Notes under the pieces: model-generated
The model's input: the letters and a program-made list of their open reading frames with translations, nothing else
What the model was told of the DNA's origin: nothing
Database searches by the model: none
Translations under genes and position numbers: made by a program
Assembly: GCA_009777835.1 (NCBI GenBank)
Contig: WRKZ01000002.1
Location: 1 to 64,000 of the forward strand
From: Oscillospiraceae bacterium
Lineage (GTDB): Bacteria > Bacillota > Clostridia > Oscillospirales > Ruminococcaceae
Length of the DNA: 64,000 nt
Direction of reading: 5' to 3'
In this document: positions 57,187-64,000 of the stretch, in pieces
How positions within the stretch are numbered: the stretch's first letter is position 1
Layout: every line of letters begins with the position of its first letter

Positions 57187-57214
57187 CATTATATGAATAG
57201 GGGTTGAAAAGCGT
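57187..57214 (-). promoter_or_regulatory. Candidate sigma-K-like promoter AC-N17-CATATAATG
   Basis: Plus-strand CATTATATG 57187-57195, N17, GT 57213-57214. Confidence 0.4.
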
Positions 57215-57219
57215 TACTG

Positions 57220-58056
57220 TTACTTTAAAGGAATCTTCACGTTATACTCGATGAATTCATCGGTCTTGTTTTTGCGAACCACGCAATCCACCCCTGATTT
57301 TTTCATGGAGTCTATCGTGTGGTTGAAGGTGTTGATATACAAAGCCGCCTGACGAACGTAAAAGGATTTCCGAACTTGTTTTTTTGCGGGGCGGTCGATG
57401 GATTTCAATGTTTCTTCGATTAATCTGTCCGCCGCCGCCGTGTTCAGGTGGGAAGAACTGATTTTTTCTATCGCGGTAATCCGATATTCCGACGGAAGTT
57501 TAAGCAATGCGCGTGCCTGACGTTCGTTTAATCCGTAGCGTAATGCCGCCGACTTTTCTTCGTCCGAAAGCCGAAGCAGTCGCAGTTTGTTGGCAACGGT
57601 TGATTGGGCAATGCCGAGTTTCATTGCGGCTTCTTCTTGAGTGATTTTCAGAAACTCAATCAATCGATAAATCGCGAACGCCTCTTCTATATAATTCAAG
57701 TCGGAGCGTTGGATGTTCTCCATAATCGCGAACAGAGCCGACTTTTCGGCGGTTGTTTCCATTACGATGCAAGGGACACAGGACATTCCCGCCAGTTTTG
57801 CCGCACGAAGCCGCCTTTCACCCGCAATCAGTTCAAAGCGTTCGCTGTTGGAATCGTCGTTCCGACGAACCGTTAACGGTTGCAGAATCCCGTTCTGTTG
57901 AATTGAAATCGCCAATTGTGATAATTCATAATCATTGAAAATCACCCGCGGTTGGGATGGATTCGGTATGATTTTCCCCACCTCAATTTCCACAACCTTG
58001 TTGAGTACGTTTTTTTCCTCGACCCGTTCCGGGACTAACCTTTGAAAAAAAGCCAT
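57220..58056 (-). CDS. noc: ParB/Noc-family protein, Noc-type
   Basis: NPSQPRVIFND, LIAGERRLRAAKLAG, NIQRSDLNYIEEA; helix QSTVANKLRLL...ERQARALL. Confidence 0.88.
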   Translation of the reverse strand: MAFFQRLVPERVEEKNVLNKVVEIEVGKIIPNPSQPRVIFNDYELSQLAISIQQNGILQPLTVRRNDDSNSERFELIAGERRLRAAKLAGMSCVPCIVMETTAEKSALFAIMENIQRSDLNYIEEAFAIYRLIEFLKITQEEAAMKLGIAQSTVANKLRLLRLSDEEKSAALRYGLNERQARALLKLPSEYRITAIEKISSSHLNTAAADRLIEETLKSIDRPAKKQVRKSFYVRQAALYINTFNHTIDSMKKSGVDCVVRKNKTDEFIEYNVKIPLK

Positions 58057-58118
58057 TTTTAACCCCCTGTTTCCTACTTGTAGTACTTCTATAAGGGATT
58101 ATACCATATATATGGGGA

Positions 58119-58820
58119 TTATTCCATAGGATTCTTTGTAAGGTTTACCCGTCTTCTCGGATAATTTGTCGGAGTTTGGCGGGCTTTTCGTATTATTACG
58201 AGGTTTCGTGAATCTCCCGACGGAAGCGTGTACTCGATTACGTCCTCGATTTCCCCGCCGAGTGTGGTGAGGGCGGTCGCGGCGCGATGGGTTTCGCAGT
58301 CTCCGCCTTTCATAGCAAGGAACAATCCGCCGACCTTCGCGAACGGCAGACAGTATTCGCATAAGGCGGGCAGATTCGCTACGGCGCGCGCCGCGACTAT
58401 GTCGTACTTCTCGCGGTAAACAGGGGAATGTGATAACTCTTCGCTTCTGCCGGTTATGACTTCTGCATCAACCGCGATTTTGTTCAGCAGGAGTTTCAGA
58501 TAATCGGTTCGCTTTTGGGAGGAATCCAGCAGAGTCACCGATAAATCCGGGCGGAACAGTTTCATGGGGATACCGGGAAATCCCGCACCGCTGCCTACGT
58601 CTATGAGTGAAGTTCGAGCGGCTTTGCCGTGAGGGTCAAGACTTTTGTTGCGGAGTAATATAAACGGCAGAATCGAGTCGATGTAGTGCTTCTCGATGAC
58701 TTCTTGCGGTTCGGTTATACGGGTGAGGTTGGTGTGGCGGTTGTAGTCCAGCATGAAGCAGGTGAGGGTGTTCAGGAGCGTTTCGTTGCTTTTCAGAAAC
58801 GCTTCGATTATTTCATTCAC
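58119..58820 (-). CDS. rsmG: 16S rRNA (guanine527-N7)-methyltransferase
   Basis: IEKHYIDSILP, LIDVGSGAGFPGIPMKLFRPDL, YDIVAARAVANLP. Confidence 0.95.
   Translation of the reverse strand: MNEIIEAFLKSNETLLNTLTCFMLDYNRHTNLTRITEPQEVIEKHYIDSILPFILLRNKSLDPHGKAARTSLIDVGSGAGFPGIPMKLFRPDLSVTLLDSSQKRTDYLKLLLNKIAVDAEVITGRSEELSHSPVYREKYDIVAARAVANLPALCEYCLPFAKVGGLFLAMKGGDCETHRAATALTTLGGEIEDVIEYTLPSGDSRNLVIIRKARQTPTNYPRRRVNLTKNPME
58612..58664 (-). repeat. Repeat family B copy inside rsmG
   Basis: GGCTTTGCCGTGAGGGTCAAGACTTTTGTTGCGGAGTAATA; encodes LLRNKSLDPHGKAARTS. Confidence 0.75.
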
Positions 58821-58898
58821 GTATTTGATTTTCCTTTGTAGTTACTTTTTTTTAAAAACGCATTATACCATTTTTTTTGAAAAAATTCAAACTTATTC

Positions 58899-58927
58899 TT
58901 GACATTTTTTGCGTAGTCGGTTATACT
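58899..58927 (+). promoter_or_regulatory. rlmB promoter TTGACA-N17-TATACT
   Basis: TTGACA 58899-58904, TATACT 58922-58927. Confidence 0.75.
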
Positions 58928-58935
58928 GGCTATAT

Positions 58936-59712
58936 ATGAGAAATGACGGCTTAATCGTTTACGGGAAGAACCCGGTTAAAGAATTACTGGAATCAAGCGG
59001 TTCCGGTGGGAGAATCAATACGCTTTATCTGCTCAAGGGCTCAAAATCTCACGGAGAGTTCAGGGCTTTAGCGAAACAGCAGGGCATAGTCGTGAAAGAA
59101 GTCGCCGCCGAAAAGCTGAACAGCCTTTCGGGAGGGGAACGTCATGGCGGGGTTGCCGCCGAACTGTCGGCATTAAACGAAAATGAGGGGTATGCGAGTG
59201 TGGAAGAGATTCTCGCAGATTCGCCTTGTCCGTTTATATTAATGTGCGACGAAATCGAAGACCCGCACAATTTAGGCGCGCTTATTCGCACTGCCGAAGC
59301 GGCGGGCGCAGACGGGGTGATTATTCCCAAACGCAGAGGGGTCGCTGTTACCGGTGCGGTTTACGCAGCTTCTTCCGGGGCGGCGGCGCATATAAAAATC
59401 GCAAGGGTGACGAATTTAGTTCATACAATCAAGGATTTGAAAAGCCGTAACATTTGGGTATACGGGGCAGAGTCGGACGGGAGTCCTTATACAGAAGTCG
59501 ATTTCGGCGGAGGAAAAGGCGTTTGCTTGGTAATCGGCTCGGAAGGACGGGGACTTGGGCGGTTAGTCCGCGAAAATTGTGATTTTATCGTGTCGATTCC
59601 TATGCGGGGGCGGGTTAATTCGCTGAACGCATCGGTTTCGGGCGGGATTTTGCTCTTTAATATTGCAAGCAAAATCACGGCAAACACGGCAAACACGAAA
59701 GGGTGTGGTTAA
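58936..59712 (+). CDS. rlmB: TrmH-family 23S rRNA (guanosine-2'-O)-methyltransferase
   Basis: VYGKNPVKELLES, DEIEDPHNLGALIRTAEAAGADGVIIPKRR, GSEGRGLGRLVRENCDFIVSIPMRGRVNSLNASVSGGILLF. Confidence 0.93.
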   Translation: MRNDGLIVYGKNPVKELLESSGSGGRINTLYLLKGSKSHGEFRALAKQQGIVVKEVAAEKLNSLSGGERHGGVAAELSALNENEGYASVEEILADSPCPFILMCDEIEDPHNLGALIRTAEAAGADGVIIPKRRGVAVTGAVYAASSGAAAHIKIARVTNLVHTIKDLKSRNIWVYGAESDGSPYTEVDFGGGKGVCLVIGSEGRGLGRLVRENCDFIVSIPMRGRVNSLNASVSGGILLFNIASKITANTANTKGCG

Positions 59713-62700
59713 AATTAGCGAAAAGTATTCGCTTGACGATATATTGAATGAATATCCGCGTGCAACATCGCCGAAACCGGAAAAGTCCGGGAACGTACCT
59801 TTTTCGGACGATGCGGAGTCTTTAACGGCGGAAATCGCGTCAATCGAGAAGCGGCGGGGGTTGGATTTTGAGCCGTCGAAATCGGGAGAGAAATCGACTG
59901 AAGTCACGGTGAAGTCAACCCGAACGAAAACCGCTGAGTTCAGTGTTACACAGATTTTGAATGAGGCTTCCGGCAAGGCGGGGAAGTCAAGTAAAACAAG
60001 CAAATCCGATTCGGATTTATCGGTTACACAGATTCTTAATGAATCGAAAGGCATAAATGCAGGGACGGAGAATTTTCCCGAAACTTCCGAAACACCGGAT
60101 AAACCGGTGGAGCTTCAGCGGTTTTCGGCACCGAAAAAGCCGACCGGGAAGTTCAGGAAGTCGGCGGCGGTTGCAGCTAAAGCCGAAGCGCGAAATCAAG
60201 CTGAGGTCAAGGCATCGCTCGAGAAAACCTTTGAAGAAATCGTTTCCGGCGATAAATTCCCGATAGAAAAACCGGGAAGACCTACTTATCTTGTTCCCGA
60301 ATCGGTGAAATCTACGAAAAAATCCGATTCCGACGGTTTGAATGAGGGTTTGGGCGAACAATACGAAAAAGAATCCTTTATAAAAGAAGCGCGATTACTT
60401 TCGGAGGACGAGCAACTCTCGCGGGAGGAAGAACTCCTCGAAAAAGAAATGGCGTTAGAAGACCCGTTTGAGTTAATCGACGGGATTAATCCGTATGATG
60501 TTCGGAATACGGCTGCGTTGCCGGTTCAAGAGCTTGTTCAAGCACTTAATGAGAAGGAAGAAGCTGAAAATTCCGACAAAAACGGGCAAACGAAAGAATC
60601 TGAAATAGCGGCGGTTTCGGGTGATACGAAAGAATCCGATGTGTCGAAAACATCGAAGGGTTCTGCGGCTTCGCATGATTCGCAAGACTCCGAAGAAGGC
60701 GTTGAAGAAAGTGTTAAAGAGTTCAAAATTAAGAGCGACAAGAGTAACAAGAATAATTCGGTTTTCTCGGGTTTTCCTTCAAACGCTTCAAAAAAACGCA
60801 AGAAAGATTTTACCGAGATTCCGGATTTTAAACCGCCGAGCGATAATTCCGCTTTGAAGGAGTCGATTACCGACAAACTCAAACGCAAGCGACAGTCGGA
60901 CATTGATGCCCGCCGTACGCTGACGGTTGATACGCTTTCGTCGGTTGTGCCCGGGAAAGGCAAACCCCTCCCCGCGAAACTGAACATCGATTATAAGAAA
61001 CAGATTATACAGGATTCTTCCTTGTTGCCGACCTCTGACCTGCAACTCAAACAGATGGAAGAACGGGAGATGGCAAAGAAAAAGAAACGGAAAATCCGCG
61101 ATTTTATACTCGAAGATATCGAAGACGACGATGATGATTTCTACTATGAAGAAGAACAGGCGGACGAGTATGACGGCTACGATTCGAGCGGGCAAATCTG
61201 GGCCGACTTAAAGGAATCTCACAAGGGATTGCGGTGGCGGTTTGCGATTTTGTTTCTGCTTACCGCGGGGACGGTTTTCCTCGCTTTTGTACATGATTTA
61301 GGCAAGGGTAATGCAGGACTCCGTTATGAAATCACGACGGCGTTGTTCGGTGCCGATAATTTGAGCAGTTATGCGTCGGCGATGGTTTACGCTAACCTCA
61401 TTGCAGGGGTTGCGGGGATATGTATCTGTTCGGGGGTGGTTCTGCGCGGATTCAAGAATCTGTTTTTCGGGAAAGCCGATTGCGACAGTGCCTGTGCCAT
61501 TCCGATTGTCTTGACCACCGTAGCGACAATCGCGCAAATCACCGAAAAAGGCAGTACCAACTTCGTGGAGCAGAACAATGCCCACGTTTACGTGAGCGTC
61601 GCACTGGCGGGACTGTTGTTCAACACGCTGGGAAAAATGCTCATGATTGTCCGGGCGAAAAAGAACTTCGGATTTATTTCGGGGGATTCTGTCAAGTATT
61701 CGGCATTCATGCCGAATACAAATGAAGATGTCGAGGCGCGCGGTTTCACCAAGAATATACTTGATTCCCCGCCTGCACCGGTGTTTTTGCGAAAGACCGA
61801 GTTTCTGACCGATTATCTTAAGAACAGTTATTGTGTAGACTGGGCAGATTTGATTTGCCGAAAACTTGTTCCCTTATCGGTAATCCTTACGATTGTAATG
61901 GGGATTGCATCGTTTTTCCTGCCTTTCGGGAATCAGCAGTTGAGGGGAGATATTCGTTGGGCTGCGACTGTGATGGGTGTGTTTTCGACGGTACTCGCGC
62001 CTTTCTCGGTTATGTTTCTCGTGAATAATCCGCTGTTGAAAGCGGCGAAAAGCCTTTCGAAGAGTGAAGCCGTGGTCATGGGTTATACGGCGGCGCACAA
62101 GTACTCCCAAGCGAACGCGGTGGTGGTGGATGCAAACCTGCTTTTCCCTGCGGGGAGCGTGAAGTTCCTTAACGTCAAACGCTGCCAGAAGCCGAATGCG
62201 ATTAACACGGTTCAAATAGAAGAATACATGGTTGTCGCGGCGAGCCTGGCGATTAAAGGCAATTCCATCATGTCGTCGATGTTCAACGATATAATCAACA
62301 ACGATTCCGACGTACTCTGCAAAATCGAAAACTGTATCTATGAGGTCAATATGGGTCTCATGGGGTGGATGGGTTCGAAGCGAGTGATGTTGGGTAATCG
62401 CGACCAGATGAAACATCATGGGGTGAGTATCCCGGACGAGGCAACCGAAAGCAAACATTGTCCCGAAAACGGTGACGTAGTCTATCTCGCAATCGGGAGT
62501 GAGGCTGTGGCGATGTTCTTTATAGAAGTCATAGCTAATCCGGCGGTGAGAAACGCCGTACGCGAACTCGTCGCGAATGATGTCGCACTGGCGGTAAAGT
62601 CAAAAGACTCCCTCGTTACGGCGGCGAAAATTAATGAGGTCTTCGGGTTGGAGGTTGAGCCGGATATAACACGGGTGCGGGTTCTGCCTTTCGACCAGCA

Positions 62701-62989
62701 TAACAGCTTCGACGATTATTCTCGCTACACTTCCCGCGGGAATTCCGAGATTGCCTGTAACGGAACTTTTACGTCCTTCGCGAAGGCACTTATTACGGCG
62801 AAAACGCTTATTCGTGATATGATGGTGACTTCTGCTTTGATGTTCGTGTCGGTTTTTGTCGGCGGAATGTTGGGAATCGTGTTTACCGCCGCAACCGCAA
62901 CAGGATTAATGTCGGCTTCTGTCGTAACGGTTTATCATCTTGTATGGCTTGTCATCATATTAATTCTACAGGGACTGCGACGATATTAG
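59705..62989 (+). CDS. Large membrane protein with disordered N-terminus and degenerate P-type-ATPase-like C-terminal half
   Basis: GTG start overlapping rlmB end; ILNE repeats; GYTAAHKYSQANAVVVDANLLFPAGSVKF, GSKRVMLGNRDQMKHHGVSIP; multiple TMs. Confidence 0.7.
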   Translation: MVKISEKYSLDDILNEYPRATSPKPEKSGNVPFSDDAESLTAEIASIEKRRGLDFEPSKSGEKSTEVTVKSTRTKTAEFSVTQILNEASGKAGKSSKTSKSDSDLSVTQILNESKGINAGTENFPETSETPDKPVELQRFSAPKKPTGKFRKSAAVAAKAEARNQAEVKASLEKTFEEIVSGDKFPIEKPGRPTYLVPESVKSTKKSDSDGLNEGLGEQYEKESFIKEARLLSEDEQLSREEELLEKEMALEDPFELIDGINPYDVRNTAALPVQELVQALNEKEEAENSDKNGQTKESEIAAVSGDTKESDVSKTSKGSAASHDSQDSEEGVEESVKEFKIKSDKSNKNNSVFSGFPSNASKKRKKDFTEIPDFKPPSDNSALKESITDKLKRKRQSDIDARRTLTVDTLSSVVPGKGKPLPAKLNIDYKKQIIQDSSLLPTSDLQLKQMEEREMAKKKKRKIRDFILEDIEDDDDDFYYEEEQADEYDGYDSSGQIWADLKESHKGLRWRFAILFLLTAGTVFLAFVHDLGKGNAGLRYEITTALFGADNLSSYASAMVYANLIAGVAGICICSGVVLRGFKNLFFGKADCDSACAIPIVLTTVATIAQITEKGSTNFVEQNNAHVYVSVALAGLLFNTLGKMLMIVRAKKNFGFISGDSVKYSAFMPNTNEDVEARGFTKNILDSPPAPVFLRKTEFLTDYLKNSYCVDWADLICRKLVPLSVILTIVMGIASFFLPFGNQQLRGDIRWAATVMGVFSTVLAPFSVMFLVNNPLLKAAKSLSKSEAVVMGYTAAHKYSQANAVVVDANLLFPAGSVKFLNVKRCQKPNAINTVQIEEYMVVAASLAIKGNSIMSSMFNDIINNDSDVLCKIENCIYEVNMGLMGWMGSKRVMLGNRDQMKHHGVSIPDEATESKHCPENGDVVYLAIGSEAVAMFFIEVIANPAVRNAVRELVANDVALAVKSKDSLVTAAKINEVFGLEVEPDITRVRVLPFDQHNSFDDYSRYTSRGNSEIACNGTFTSFAKALITAKTLIRDMMVTSALMFVSVFVGGMLGIVFTAATATGLMSASVVTVYHLVWLVIILILQGLRRY

Positions 62990-63055
62990 AAAATCGGGGT
63001 TTAAAAAGCAATTTGATTTGCTTTTAAATAAAAAGTTTTATTGGAGGTCTATTCT

Positions 63056-63910
63056 ATGTATTCGTGTTCAAATTGCGGGAATGATTTAGCGGCAGACGGA
63101 CTCTGCCCGGCTTGCGGAACTGCACACAGTCTTCCCGAGCCGGTTGCACAGCCGACACAACCGACACAGGATTTCTACGCACAGCCGGGGCAGGAATTTC
63201 AACAGCCTTACGGAGGGCAGACTGCCGGATTCGGCGAATCCGCACAATCCGCGCAATCTCCCGAGCCTACCGGGCTTACCGGAGGAAACGGATTGGTTCA
63301 ATTCGAGAATGGTGACGCAGTGGTTTCGTTGAACGGCGGGGCGAAGAAGGTCAAGGTGTTCGTCATTGTGGGCGCGATAGCGAGTCTGCTGATGATTGCG
63401 TTTATCCTGCCGTGGTACACACTGGAAGCCGAATATTGGATTAAAATGTCTTTTTATAGCGACAGCGATACTTTAAGGGAAACAGGAAACGGGTTCGAGT
63501 TTGTTTTCGGGGACAGTTCATCGGGATTATTCCACCTTCTGCTGTTTGTGATTCCTGCGTTTATAGGGGCGATTGTTTCCGGCAAGATTGAGGCTATACA
63601 GGAGAAAGCGAACGCTTTCGCCGAAAAGATTTGGCTTGTTTTAGCGGGCGGATTCGGTTTGGGATTAATTCTCCAGTGTGTTCTTCACTCTGCGATTAGT
63701 TCTGAAGTGAGGGCAATCTTAGGTGACGCGATTTCCGCGTTCGAGGCCTTAGTTGAAATTGCAGGGAAGGATGCCGGCGGGGTTTCGGCATCGGTCAGCC
63801 CTTCGATTGGGTGGTTTCTCGCGATTATTTTGAATATAGTAGGAGCAGGAATCTGCGCTTACTGTTATATGCAACAAAAAAAGATTCAAGAGGAGGTAAA
63901 CAGAAGATGA
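63056..63910 (+). CDS. Zinc-ribbon membrane protein
   Basis: MYSCSNCGNDLAADGLCPACGTAHSLP, four TMs; RBS TGGAGG. Confidence 0.8.
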   Translation: MYSCSNCGNDLAADGLCPACGTAHSLPEPVAQPTQPTQDFYAQPGQEFQQPYGGQTAGFGESAQSAQSPEPTGLTGGNGLVQFENGDAVVSLNGGAKKVKVFVIVGAIASLLMIAFILPWYTLEAEYWIKMSFYSDSDTLRETGNGFEFVFGDSSSGLFHLLLFVIPAFIGAIVSGKIEAIQEKANAFAEKIWLVLAGGFGLGLILQCVLHSAISSEVRAILGDAISAFEALVEIAGKDAGGVSASVSPSIGWFLAIILNIVGAGICAYCYMQQKKIQEEVNRR

Positions 63911-64000
63911 ATTATTCATGTTCTAGATGTGCGACAAGTTTAGGAGCAGATGGAGTCTGCCCCGCCTGCGGAACTCCGCACAGTATTCCCGCGCCGCAGC
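63907..64000 (+). CDS. Zinc-ribbon protein, tandem paralog, truncated by window end
   Basis: AGGAGG RBS; MNYSCSRCATSLGADGVCPACGTPHSIPAPQ..., ATGA overlap with previous gene. Confidence 0.8.
   Translation, partial: MNYSCSRCATSLGADGVCPACGTPHSIPAPQ

Noticed and set aside
56337-57200. 287-aa plus-strand ORF opposite the collagen-like gene
   Set aside because: Antisense of GXY repeats; composition (FALF/FTAL repeats) is the complement of Gly-Pro-rich codons.

Overview
The window is an origin-proximal chromosomal segment of a low/mid-GC Firmicute; Clostridia, perhaps Oscillospirales-like, is my inference. The core is dnaA - putative oriC - dnaN - S4/yaaA - recF - remB - gyrB (27.7-34.4 kb), with gyrA, rpsF-ssb-rpsR, tgt, nadB/nadC, hflX, serS, coaX, mfd, mnmG, noc, rsmG and rlmB nearby. 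Accessory content: a left-truncated GH5 cellulase, a chemoreceptor, a BspA-type LRR protein with a dockerin-like tail, a pilin, collagen-like and Cys-rich proteins, a HicAB cassette, a YfhO protein and a degenerate P-type-ATPase-like protein. The most interesting signals lie mostly outside the ORF track: (1) short hairpin repeats with apparent compensatory stem changes and flanking direct repeats, plus a second palindromic family that reads in frame inside conserved enzymes (NadB, Mfd, RsmG); (2) a type I toxin-antitoxin locus with a 28-aa peptide and two convergent consensus promoters; (3) a family of ~55-65 aa proteins in three clusters, including an unlisted TTG-start member; (4) HicAB inserted between ABC transporter genes with a 22-bp duplication that carries both the stop and the start codon; (5) a Noc-type (not ParB-type) protein near three parS-like sites; (6) an oriC with TTTTCAACA boxes and a DnaA-trio; (7) a possible RNA switch before the pantothenate ECF gene. 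No tRNA, rRNA or CRISPR was recognised. All family names come from reading the protein sequences; no searches were run.
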